A stretch of 8,829 bases of DNA from Burkholderiaceae bacterium (GTDB lineage Bacteria > Pseudomonadota > Gammaproteobacteria > Burkholderiales > Burkholderiaceae): contig CANHMJ010000055.1 of assembly GCA_947461805.1 (NCBI GenBank), positions 1 through 8,829 on the forward strand, given 5' to 3'. Every line of letters begins with the position of its first letter. The first letter of the stretch is position 1. The notes beneath the pieces were generated by a model. It was not told where the DNA came from and searched no databases. It saw only the letters and a program-made list of their open reading frames with translations. This document shows positions 1 through 5,450 of this stretch, piece after piece. Made by a program: the position numbers and the translations under genes.

Positions 1-288
1 CCAAGTTGCTGTTGATGTATTTAAGTTTGTTTCAAATACAAAGTTGGCTGTCATGCCGCCGCCCAAATCTTCAGTGCCACGGAAACCGATGCGGTTTGTA
101 GACTCTGAACCTTGGGATTGAAATGAGCTCGATGTGCCTTTAACTGCGGTTGCGTTTGGTGCAGCTGCGCGCTGATTTGCACCTACATAACCAACGTCTA
201 AAATACCATAAACAGTCACTGAGGACTGCGCTTGAGCTGCACCAGCAAATGCTGTTACCGCTGCGATTGCGAATAGCGATTTTTTCAT
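1..288 (-). CDS. Outer-membrane porin, 5' part (partial at window edge)
   Basis: The first 96 codons of a Gram-negative porin of the Burkholderiales general-porin type; the rest lies beyond the left edge. Translation from the ATG whose A is at 288 gives a clear Sec signal peptide: MKKS, a hydrophobic alanine-rich core, then a cleavage site AQA|QSSV near residue 20. The mature start SSVTVYGILDVGY is the typical first beta strand of these trimeric barrels. Residues around 65-75 (NRIGFRGTEDLGGG) match the second conserved strand and turn. A GGAGA Shine-Dalgarno sits about 9 nt upstream (complement of 298-302). The role is passive diffusion of small hydrophilic solutes across the outer membrane. 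The gene is transcribed away from the Sel1-like gene. Family assignment is firm; substrate preference cannot be read from this fragment. Confidence 0.93.
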   Translation of the reverse strand, partial: MKKSLFAIAAVTAFAGAAQAQSSVTVYGILDVGYVGANQRAAAPNATAVKGTSSSFQSQGSESTNRIGFRGTEDLGGGMTANFVFETNLNTSTATW

Positions 289-318
289 TCTTTAAATCTC
301 CATAAATTAAAAGTAATG

Positions 319-334
319 CCCAAAACGATTTGGG
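319..334. repeat. Perfect inverted repeat upstream of the porin gene
   Basis: CCCAAA-ACGA-TTTGGG, a perfect 6-bp inverted repeat with a 4-nt centre, starts 31 nt upstream of the porin ATG. It could be an operator half-site pair or a small hairpin in the porin leader RNA. No T-run follows on either strand, so it does not look like an intrinsic terminator. Its function is unknown. Confidence 0.4.
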
Positions 335-404
335 ACCCATGAATTTTCTCTCTTTCGGGCTAATAGACTAGGTGTAGAGGCACAACACAGTGCTTTTGCT
401 TGTG

Positions 405-420
405 AAAAGGATGTTTTTTG
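405..420 (+). promoter_or_regulatory. Shine-Dalgarno with two competing starts for the Sel1-like gene
   Basis: AAAAGG (405-410) is followed directly by ATG at 411, which is too close to be served by it, and 7 nt later by TTG at 418, which is well spaced. ATG 411 opens a 32-codon frame (411-509) encoding a hydrophobic peptide that ends 14 nt inside the ATG-496 version of the gene. TTG 418 is in frame with the Sel1-like gene. This site therefore decides between an N-terminally extended protein and a short upstream open frame. Confidence 0.35.
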
Positions 421-495
421 GCTTTCTTTGTTGTATCACGGCAACAAGGGCTTGGTTTTTTGCTCTTTTTAGCCTGTTGGTGCCAAAATTGTCAG

Positions 496-2121
496 ATGGC
501 AAGCCGTGAATTCCTAAAAATCCTGCAATCAGCCCGTTTTGGTGATGTTTCTGCGCAACAAAGTTTAGCTTCGGCTTATTTGACTGGGGCCTTTAATACC
601 CCCATTCAGCCCTCCAATTCTTTAGTTTGGTTAGAAAAATCTTTTTTTTCCATTACAAATCAATTGGTTGCAGATACAAGCACTACTCAAACTAGTGAAT
701 TGGATTTGAGTGCTCCGCTGGCCCCTATTTATAGTTTGCTCAGCACGATTCCCCTTGCCAATACAGTTGGCTCGCCGGCATTCCCGTTTGGCTGGAAGCT
801 GTTTTGGGAGTTAGCTGAAGATACGCCGTACCCATTCCATTCAGGCTCTACTCTGCCAGCGCCCTCTCACCTTGCGCTCAATGCACGGTGGCAACTGATT
901 CAGTTTTTATTGTCGCCAGAGACTGTCGCGGAACAAGCGCGCTTGCGCGATTGGCTCGCATCTGCTGATCTTACGACGATGGATTTCATGCCAGCCGCTG
1001 ATTTGCCTTCGTTGCAGTTGGTGTGCAAATCCTATTTGCAATCGCTTGCTGAAACAGAAAATAGTTTTACCCAAGCCGCTAAAGAATTATTGCTTCGCCT
1101 GCAACCCAAAGATGAAACGCTATCCGGTCTGTGGGCGCAGTGGTTAGCAAGCGGCAAACAAGATCATTTGCTGGAAGCCGCTGAAATGGGCTTAACGATT
1201 GCAAGGCTGACACTCGGATTGCAGTTGGCGCAGCTCAATGGCGCTCCTGCTTCCGTTGTCACATCGGGCGCCGCCGAAGTCGATCAGGGTCGCTCGAACG
1301 CCTCTCTGAAGAAAGCCGTCCATTGGTTAGAACTTGCCGCCAAAGACGGTGATCGGGATGCGTGGTTTTCGCTGGGTGAGATTTACCGTCGCCCGCAGTT
1401 CTCCGGATACAACGCGACCGAGAGTGATCGCTGCTTCGATCGTGCCGCCGATCTAGGGCATGCCCAGTCGCAGTTTCGGAAAGGAGCCAACCTGTGGCGC
1501 AAGCGAGAGAGGCTGGATGAGAAGGTTAAAGGATTACAAGCCTCCTATTGGGTATGGCAAGCCCAACAACAAGGCATTCATGAAGCCAGGGACTTGCTTA
1601 CGAAGATTTTGGAAAGCTGCCCTAAGCCTGCAGCAAACCATTGGTATGATTTAGCACTTTTGGCCGAACAAGCCATTAATCGCCATGCCGAGTACAAAAT
1701 CGAATACGAATGGCTCTTGCTATGCCACCGCTTAGTTGTTGCCAATCAGTTTCATTTTAGTAAAGCCGAATTACTGTTGGCCGACATCGCCCAGCTGCAA
1801 CATGAGCACTGCGTAGTGGTCGATATTCGGTGGGAGCTTCCAAAGATTTTGCCGAGGTTAATTCAGATTGAAACCATTGGGCAACGCCGGGCTTTACTGG
1901 CCGCTGGAAAAGTATTTATGGGCAACGCCAGCAATGAGCATGGGGCAGCCTCTGCATCACGCGATGCAGCAGATGAGGATGAGTTAGTTGAAGGCAGGAT
2001 GCGCGAAGGTAACTTGCGGCAACGGCGTTACCGCTTTGATAAGGTTAACCAGTGGTTGCTGAATACGTTTGCCAAGGAAACAAAGCGCCATCCCCAAAAA
2101 GGAAATACTACGGTTTACTAA
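496..2121 (+). CDS. Sel1/TPR-like repeat protein of unknown function
   Basis: A 541-residue protein (from ATG 496) with Sel1-like helical repeats, the degenerate TPR class with a G-x-x-x-A-x-x-x-L-G-x-x-Y pattern. The clearest repeats are residues 8-50 (FGDVSAQQSLASAYLTG, then SNSLVWLEKSF), 271-300 (KKAVHWLELAAKDGDRDAWF, LGEIY) and 310-335 (CFDRAADLGHAQSQFRKG). Weaker ones lie near 225-250 and 350-370. Such repeats form alpha-solenoids that bind proteins; no catalytic motif is seen. The C-terminus (about 485-541) is charged and probably disordered. Start choice: the repeat fold begins right after ATG 496, but this ATG has no good Shine-Dalgarno. A TTG at 418 in the same frame has AAAAGG 7 nt upstream and would add 26 residues, including a hydrophobic FLLFLAC stretch. 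I prefer 496 on fold grounds, not firmly. The gene converges on tatC with 2 nt between stop codons. No function is assigned. Confidence 0.82.
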   Translation: MASREFLKILQSARFGDVSAQQSLASAYLTGAFNTPIQPSNSLVWLEKSFFSITNQLVADTSTTQTSELDLSAPLAPIYSLLSTIPLANTVGSPAFPFGWKLFWELAEDTPYPFHSGSTLPAPSHLALNARWQLIQFLLSPETVAEQARLRDWLASADLTTMDFMPAADLPSLQLVCKSYLQSLAETENSFTQAAKELLLRLQPKDETLSGLWAQWLASGKQDHLLEAAEMGLTIARLTLGLQLAQLNGAPASVVTSGAAEVDQGRSNASLKKAVHWLELAAKDGDRDAWFSLGEIYRRPQFSGYNATESDRCFDRAADLGHAQSQFRKGANLWRKRERLDEKVKGLQASYWVWQAQQQGIHEARDLLTKILESCPKPAANHWYDLALLAEQAINRHAEYKIEYEWLLLCHRLVVANQFHFSKAELLLADIAQLQHEHCVVVDIRWELPKILPRLIQIETIGQRRALLAAGKVFMGNASNEHGAASASRDAADEDELVEGRMREGNLRQRRYRFDKVNQWLLNTFAKETKRHPQKGNTTVY

Positions 2122-2123
2122 AT

Positions 2124-3002
2124 CTAGGGCTGTTGCTCTGCCTCGGCCCTGGCTTTATCTAGCTCTGCATCCTTTAAATCATCCGCTATGTCTTCGGCTG
2201 ATTTCTTGGGCTCGTAGAAGCGGGCAATTAACAATCCCAGCTCATACAGCAAGGTCATTGGGATAGCCAATAGTAATTGCGATATGACGTCGGGCGGCGT
2301 CACTACCGCTGCAATAACAAATGCGCCCACAATCACGTAGGGTCTGCTTTCTTTCAGCTTCGCTAGGGTAACAATGCCCATGCGCACCAGAACGACGACG
2401 ACTACTGGTACTTCAAAGGTAATACCAAACGCCAAGAAGGTAGTCATCGCAAAACTCAGGTACTTATCAATGTCCGTACTCATCTCCGCGCCCAAGGGAG
2501 CGTTGTACTGTGCCATGAAATTAAATACCGACGGAAATACTAAGAAGTAAGCAAAGGCCATGCCGAATAGGAAGAGGCTATAGCTACTCACCACGAGTGG
2601 AATAACTAATTTACGCTCATGCTGATACAGACCCGGCGCTATAAAGGCCCACATTTGATAAAGCACCCATGGCAAGGCAATTAAGAATGCCACCAGCATG
2701 GTGACCTTCATCGGCACAAAGAAGGAGCCCGTAATGTCAGTCACAATCATTTTGCCGCCTGCAGGCAAGGAGCTTAAAAGTGGCTGTGCAAAGATATGAA
2801 AAATATCAGGCGCCCAATACGCCAAGCTGGCAAACACAATAATGATGGCAAGGCCCGCTTTGATAACGCGATCACGTAACTCAAATAGGTGCGATAAAAA
2901 ACTTTCTTGCAAACCTTCGCCTACGGTTGCATCAGCCTTGGCATCGTGATCGGCTGCATCGTTATTCAGTTTATTGCTGTTGCTATCGCTCGGCTGTGTC
3001 AT
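2124..3002 (-). CDS. tatC: Sec-independent protein translocase subunit TatC
   Basis: The six-span inner-membrane core of the twin-arginine translocase, which receives folded proteins carrying an S-R-R-x-F-L-K signal. The family signature is present: SFLSHLFELRDRV at residues 34-46 with the signal-binding glutamate at 41, FIAPGLYQHERKL at 120-132 with the second conserved glutamate at 129, then MAFAYFLVFP, STDIDKYLSF, FGITFEVPV and RPYVIVGAFVI, and TPPDVISQLLLAIPM at 235-249. Hydrophobic spans lie near 48-63, 98-118, 133-158, 184-207, 220-236 and 240-260. At 292 residues it is longer than the E. coli protein (258). The extra length is a polar, acid-rich N-terminus of about 33 residues and a charged C-terminal tail. 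The ATG lies 3 nt after the tatB stop, so translation is probably coupled; GAAG inside the end of tatB may serve as ribosome binding site. Confidence 0.97.
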   Translation of the reverse strand: MTQPSDSNSNKLNNDAADHDAKADATVGEGLQESFLSHLFELRDRVIKAGLAIIIVFASLAYWAPDIFHIFAQPLLSSLPAGGKMIVTDITGSFFVPMKVTMLVAFLIALPWVLYQMWAFIAPGLYQHERKLVIPLVVSSYSLFLFGMAFAYFLVFPSVFNFMAQYNAPLGAEMSTDIDKYLSFAMTTFLAFGITFEVPVVVVVLVRMGIVTLAKLKESRPYVIVGAFVIAAVVTPPDVISQLLLAIPMTLLYELGLLIARFYEPKKSAEDIADDLKDAELDKARAEAEQQP

Positions 3003-3005
3003 ACA

Positions 3006-3494
3006 TTACTTCATAGATGAGGTATGGCGATAGCGCTTCATGCGCGCTGCGCCCGACTGCACGCGCGTACGCGTGCCCGAGGAATGCTTAAACCAGGTTG
3101 GGCGATTACCGCGTTTAACGCGCCAACTGTCACGGCCTTGGCGCAAACTTTCGCGATAGACGGCGGCTTCATCGAGGCTCATATTGCTACTAAAGTTGGA
3201 TACATAAGCACTAGAGTCGGCTTGATCACTTAAATTGAGCTGGGCCTCTTGCACCGTTTGATTGAGGCTACTTTCGACATCCTTGAACATCGAGGTACTT
3301 TCTTCGCGGAGCTTCTTAAATTCATCGAGCTCCATTTGGCGATTCACCTCGCTGCGCACTTCTGACATATAGCGCTGAGCACGGCTAAATAAATTACCAG
3401 CCATGCGGGCGATCTTAGGCAAACGCTCTGGCCCGACAACTACCAATGCGACGACTGCAATCAATGCGAGTTTTGAAACTCCAAGATCAATCAT
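3006..3494 (-). CDS. tatB: Sec-independent protein translocase subunit TatB
   Basis: A 162-residue partner of TatC in the twin-arginine signal receptor complex. It shows the expected build: a very short periplasmic start (MIDLGVSK), one transmembrane helix (LALIAVVALVVVG, about 9-21), the hinge GPERLP (21-26), an amphipathic helix (KIARMAGNLFSRAQRYMSEVRSEV), a charged helical region to about 90, and a strongly basic tail (about 125-162). I chose the ATG at 3494 because family members begin with M-I/F-D-hydrophobic-G. An in-frame ATG eight codons upstream (3518) would put charged and polar residues before the helix and is less likely. E. coli TatB has a glutamate at position 8 where this protein has lysine; from memory, lysine is common in betaproteobacteria. 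The basic tail separates TatB from TatA. Confidence 0.95.
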   Translation of the reverse strand: MIDLGVSKLALIAVVALVVVGPERLPKIARMAGNLFSRAQRYMSEVRSEVNRQMELDEFKKLREESTSMFKDVESSLNQTVQEAQLNLSDQADSSAYVSNFSSNMSLDEAAVYRESLRQGRDSWRVKRGNRPTWFKHSSGTRTRVQSGAARMKRYRHTSSMK

Positions 3495-3529
3495 GTAACG
3501 GCACTGCGGGGATTGCAATCATGTCTAGA

Positions 3530-3766
3530 TTACTTATTGAGGTCTTTGGCCTGAACGTCCACGGTTTTGTCAGCGGACGCCGTTTGCTGGGCTGTTGCTT
3601 GTTGTGGAATCTGCTCTGCTTTGTCTTCGCCGGTTTTCATGCCGTCTTTGAAGCCTTTGACAGCGCCACCCAAATCACTACCCATATTGCGCAGTTTTTT
3701 GGTACCAAATACCAGCATCACGATCACCAGAACAACTAGCCAATGCCAAATACTGAATGAACCCAT
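3530..3766 (-). CDS. tatA: Sec-independent protein translocase subunit TatA
   Basis: The 78-residue pore-forming or membrane-weakening subunit that oligomerises around TatBC during export. Its N-terminal transmembrane helix is SIWHWLVVLVIVMLVFG (residues 5-21). The hinge and amphipathic helix follow: FGTKKLRNMGSDLGGAVKGF at 20-39, then KDGM. The tail is short, polar and Q/A/K-rich (about 46-78). The FG-T-KKL-R-x-(M/L)-G motif and small size separate it from the adjacent TatB. It lies 17 nt downstream of the HIT gene and 35 nt upstream of tatB, in the usual A-B-C order of one transcription unit. Confidence 0.96.
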   Translation of the reverse strand: MGSFSIWHWLVVLVIVMLVFGTKKLRNMGSDLGGAVKGFKDGMKTGEDKAEQIPQQATAQQTASADKTVDVQAKDLNK

Positions 3767-3774
3767 TTTCTGCT

Positions 3775-3780
3775 CTCCTT
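3775..3780 (-). promoter_or_regulatory. Strong ribosome binding site of tatA
   Basis: AAGGAG on the minus strand, 8 nt before the tatA ATG. It is the strongest Shine-Dalgarno in the tat group: tatB and tatC have weak ones. This fits the need for many more TatA molecules than TatB or TatC from one mRNA, which is inferred from known Tat stoichiometry. Confidence 0.7.
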
Positions 3781-3783
3781 GTC

Positions 3784-4140
3784 TTATTTATTCCAGGGGC
3801 GCGGCCCGCCCATCACATGCAAATGCGTGTGATAGACCTCTTGACCCCCATCTGCGCCATTATTCAGCGTTAAACGAAAACCGCCATCCCGTCCTGGACG
3901 GCAACCCTGCTCAACTGCCAAGCGTGGTGCTAATGCCATCATTCTACCCAGCAATTGGGCGTCGAGGGGCGCATCTGCCTCTAGGGTGGTGATGTGCCGC
4001 TTCGGGATCAACAAAAAATGGATGGGGGCAGCCGGATTAATGTCCTTAAAGCCAAAGACCTCCTCATCTTCATAGACTTTTTGGCAAGGAATCGTTCCAG
4101 CAATAATTTTGCAAAAGATACAGTTTTCGTGATTTTCCAT
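3784..4140 (-). CDS. HIT-family (HINT-like) nucleotide-binding protein
   Basis: A 118-residue histidine-triad protein of the HINT branch, purine nucleoside phosphoramidase-like hydrolases acting on AMP-linked substrates. The family layout is complete: CIFCKII near residues 7-13 (the two-cysteine metal-site element), IPCQKVYEDEEVFGFKDINPAAPIHFLLIPKRHI at 17-50 (positions only partly diagnostic), NNGADGGQEVYH at 93-104, and the triad H-T-H-L-H-V-M at 104-110 with the presumed nucleophile His106, ending GGPRPW. The ATG at 4140 fits the family N-terminus; a TTG five codons upstream (4155) is a less likely alternative. Its place between hisE and tatA is typical for Betaproteobacteria. The physiological substrate is unknown, and a direct role in histidine synthesis is not implied by the position. 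Confidence 0.94.
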   Translation of the reverse strand: MENHENCIFCKIIAGTIPCQKVYEDEEVFGFKDINPAAPIHFLLIPKRHITTLEADAPLDAQLLGRMMALAPRLAVEQGCRPGRDGGFRLTLNNGADGGQEVYHTHLHVMGGPRPWNK

Positions 4141-4187
4141 GGTGCGCTCGTTCAAAAAGGGGCTTTAGTACTACAAAAGCGATGGGT

Positions 4188-4574
4188 TTAGTGTGTTCTG
4201 GCGGCTTTCTCAGCAATGCCAGAAACCCCTTCGCGGCGAGTGAGCTCTGCCAAGACATCCTCTGGCCGCAGCCCAAACTGGGATAAAGCCACCAGGCAAT
4301 GAAACCACAAATCAGCCATTTCACCGACGAGGAGGGCCTGTTGCTCTGGGGCTAAATTGCCATTGCGACAGTCTTTGGCTGCCATGACCGTTTCGGTAGC
4401 CTCTTCGCCAATCTTTTTTAGGATGGCGTCATCGCCCTTAGAAAAGAGCTGGGCAATATAAGAGGATTTGGGATCAACCTTACCCGCAACCAAATCCGCA
4501 CGGCGACCATCAACCACATCCGCTAGGTGGGCCAATACCGCATCTAAATTGGGGGAATTGCTGTCTTTGCTCAT
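4188..4574 (-). CDS. hisE: Phosphoribosyl-ATP pyrophosphatase
   Basis: Catalyses the second step of histidine synthesis, phosphoribosyl-ATP to phosphoribosyl-AMP plus pyrophosphate, in the cytoplasm (EC 3.6.1.31). It is a 128-residue all-alpha MazG-like fold. The motif SYIAQLFSKGDDAILKKIGE (38-57) continues with EATETVMAAKD, giving the metal-binding glutamates E57, E58 and E61. The second acidic motif is GEMADLWFHCLVAL (84-97), with E85 and D88. HisE is a separate protein here, not fused to HisI as in enterobacteria. It starts 9 nt after the hisI stop, so the two genes are almost certainly co-translated. No clear Shine-Dalgarno is seen. Confidence 0.96.
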   Translation of the reverse strand: MSKDSNSPNLDAVLAHLADVVDGRRADLVAGKVDPKSSYIAQLFSKGDDAILKKIGEEATETVMAAKDCRNGNLAPEQQALLVGEMADLWFHCLVALSQFGLRPEDVLAELTRREGVSGIAEKAARTH

Positions 4575-4583
4575 ACCTGCATT

Positions 4584-4997
4584 CTATTCCACGGATTTTT
4601 GCCACGTACTCGATTTGGCATCCCAGTCTAAGAAAAAGCAGCTGTGCTCACCGGTATGACAAGCAATGCCGTCTTTTTGATCTACCACCAACAAGATCGT
4701 ATCGCCATCGCAATCTAAGCGAATGTCTTTCACCGTTTGCGTATGGCCAGACTCTTCACCCTTGTGCCACAACTTTTGACGTGAGCGCGACCAATATACT
4801 GCCTCACCGATTTGCATGGTTTTAAGTAAGGCATCGCGGTTCATCCATGCCATCATCAAAATATCGCCAGAGCCAAACTCTTGAGCAATCACCGGCACCA
4901 AGCCTTGCTCATTCCACGTCACGTCATCCAGCCATGCGCCTGGAGCAAGATTGGGATTCAGCTTAAATGACGTAGTGGACTTATTCATAGGTTTCAT
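4584..4997 (-). CDS. hisI: Phosphoribosyl-AMP cyclohydrolase
   Basis: Opens the purine ring of phosphoribosyl-AMP to give ProFAR, the third histidine step (EC 3.5.4.19); a zinc enzyme. It has 137 residues. Signatures are GLVPVIAQE (32-40), LMMAWMNRDAL (47-57), YWSRSRQKLWHKGEESG (68-84), the magnesium-site aspartates in LDCDGD (D95, D97, D99), and zinc cysteines C96, C113 (ACHTGEHSC) and C120. Start codon choice is between ATG 4997 and ATG 4988; neither has a convincing Shine-Dalgarno and both precede the conserved core. Upstream, instead of hisF, lies an inverted toxin-antitoxin module. This gene is therefore the first of a hisI-hisE-hit-tatABC segment that may need its own promoter. Confidence 0.96.
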   Translation of the reverse strand: MKPMNKSTTSFKLNPNLAPGAWLDDVTWNEQGLVPVIAQEFGSGDILMMAWMNRDALLKTMQIGEAVYWSRSRQKLWHKGEESGHTQTVKDIRLDCDGDTILLVVDQKDGIACHTGEHSCFFLDWDAKSSTWQKSVE

Positions 4998-5027
4998 TCT
5001 GACAGAGTTGTCTGTTTCATAGATTTG

Positions 5028-5067
5028 ATTATAGAAAGTTACCTTGAGTTCCTATTGCCAAATTATA
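5028..5067 (-). promoter_or_regulatory. Candidate promoter elements for hisI-hisE-hit-tatABC
   Basis: The minus strand carries two perfect TATAAT hexamers, at complement 5033-5028 and complement 5067-5062. The first would start transcription near 5021, leaving a leader of about 24 nt before hisI. The second would start near 5055. Neither has a good TTGACA-like hexamer at 16-18 nt, so the promoters are only suggested by the -10 elements and AT-richness. A local promoter would make sense because the toxin-antitoxin insertion separates this segment from hisF. Confidence 0.4.
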
Positions 5068-5083
5068 TCCAAATAGGTATAAT
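5055..5083 (+). promoter_or_regulatory. Near-consensus sigma-70 promoter of the toxin-antitoxin module
   Basis: TTGCCA (5055-5060, five of six matches to TTGACA), a 17-nt spacer, then a perfect TATAAT (5078-5083). The predicted transcription start is about 5089-5090, that is, at or beside the A of the toxin ATG (5089). The mRNA would then be leaderless or nearly so. There is no proper Shine-Dalgarno before this ATG, which fits a leaderless transcript. Confidence 0.75.
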
Positions 5084-5084
5084 T
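5061..5084. promoter_or_regulatory. Inverted repeat over the toxin-antitoxin promoter, probable operator
   Basis: AATTATA (5061-5067) and TATAATT (5078-5084) are perfect 7-bp inverted arms separated by 10 nt. Inner CC and GG extend the symmetry if one base is bulged. The repeat covers the spacer and the -10 hexamer, where an autorepressing XRE antitoxin usually binds. Each arm contains a TATAAT, one per strand, so binding could affect both the toxin promoter and a possible hisI promoter. The operator role is inferred. Confidence 0.45.
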
Positions 5085-5154
5085 CGAAATGGATAAGCCA
5101 TATAAACACATACTATGGGTAGGGTCGTCTAAAAAAGATTTAATGGCGATGCCA

Positions 5155-5172
5155 GATGAGATGAGATGAGAT
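5155..5172. repeat. Pentanucleotide tandem repeat (three ATGAG units) in the toxin gene
   Basis: The tract GATGAGATGAGATGAGAT has period 5. Two ATGAG units give an open toxin frame (GAT GAG ATG AGA TCA). Three or more units give GAT GAG ATG AGA TGA, always a stop. The tract is short for a classical phase-variable repeat, but slippage by one unit is the simplest origin of the frameshift. Confidence 0.85.
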
Positions 5173-5438
5173 CAGCATTTGGGTTTGCACTGTATTTGGC
5201 GCAACAAGGCAAGAAACATCAAAATGCCAAGCCATTAAAAGGATTTTCAGGGGCTGGAGTACTCGAGGTTGTAGAGGACTGTCTTGGAGATACATTTCGT
5301 GCTGTTTACACAGTAAAAATTGCCGAGGTTATTTATGTCCTATATTGTTTTCAAAAGAAATCGAAACGCGGCATTGAAACACCCAAACAAGAAATCGACC
5401 TAGTGCGCGATCGATTAAAAATGGCTCAAGATCATGCT

Positions 5439-5444
5439 AAGGAG
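5439..5444 (+). promoter_or_regulatory. Ribosome binding site of the antitoxin gene
   Basis: AAGGAG, 6 nt before the antitoxin ATG at 5451, lies inside the last codons of the toxin frame. It allows independent, efficient antitoxin translation even when toxin translation stops early at 5167. Confidence 0.75.
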
Positions 5445-5450
5445 TAAAGA

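Larger units (their letters stand above)
5089..5447 (+). pseudogene. HigB/RelE-type toxin (Gp49-like), frameshifted by a 5-bp repeat unit
   Basis: From ATG 5089 the frame reads MDKPYKHILWVGSSKKDL, AMPDEMR, and then TGA at 5167-5169 (26 residues). The rest of the toxin continues in another frame to TAA 5445-5447: SAFGFALYLAQQGKKH, AKPLKGFSGAGVLEVVED, FRAVYTVKIAEVIYVLYCFQ, KKSKRGIETPKQEIDLVRDRL. Removing one of three ATGAG units at 5156-5170 joins both parts into a continuous 117-residue protein with the normal layout of the phage-Gp49-like HigB family. These are ribosome-dependent mRNA endonucleases. The downstream part alone can start at ATG 5166 (93 residues), overlapping the TGA as ATGA, but would lack the first beta strand and part of the first helix. 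Apart from the insertion the gene looks undamaged, so the mutation is recent, reversible or tolerated. Confidence 0.85.

Noticed and set aside
2126..2150. AGGGC ... GCCCT inverted repeat at the start of the tatC-Sel1 junction, possible terminator
   Set aside because: Arms are only 5 bp with a 15-nt loop and no good T-run on either strand.
3494..3518. Upstream ATG (3518) as the tatB start
   Set aside because: It would add eight non-conserved polar residues before the very short periplasmic end typical of TatB.
3446..4191. Plus-strand open frames across tatA, HIT and the hisE-HIT gap
   Set aside because: They run antisense to well-conserved genes, show no recognisable family pattern, and follow from the codon bias of the opposite strand.
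4070..4324. Minus-strand open frame overlapping hisE and HIT in another frame
   Set aside because: It overlaps two certain genes on the same strand and has no family features.
5002..5015. ACAGA-GTTG-TCTGT small inverted repeat just upstream of hisI
   Set aside because: Five-bp arms are near chance level and it has no clear position relative to a promoter; noted only because the hisI leader lacks a Shine-Dalgarno.
5166..5447. Reading the 93-codon frame as a complete, short toxin gene
   Set aside because: It lacks the conserved first strand and helix. That missing part is present in another frame directly upstream, after a good promoter, so a frameshifted gene explains more.
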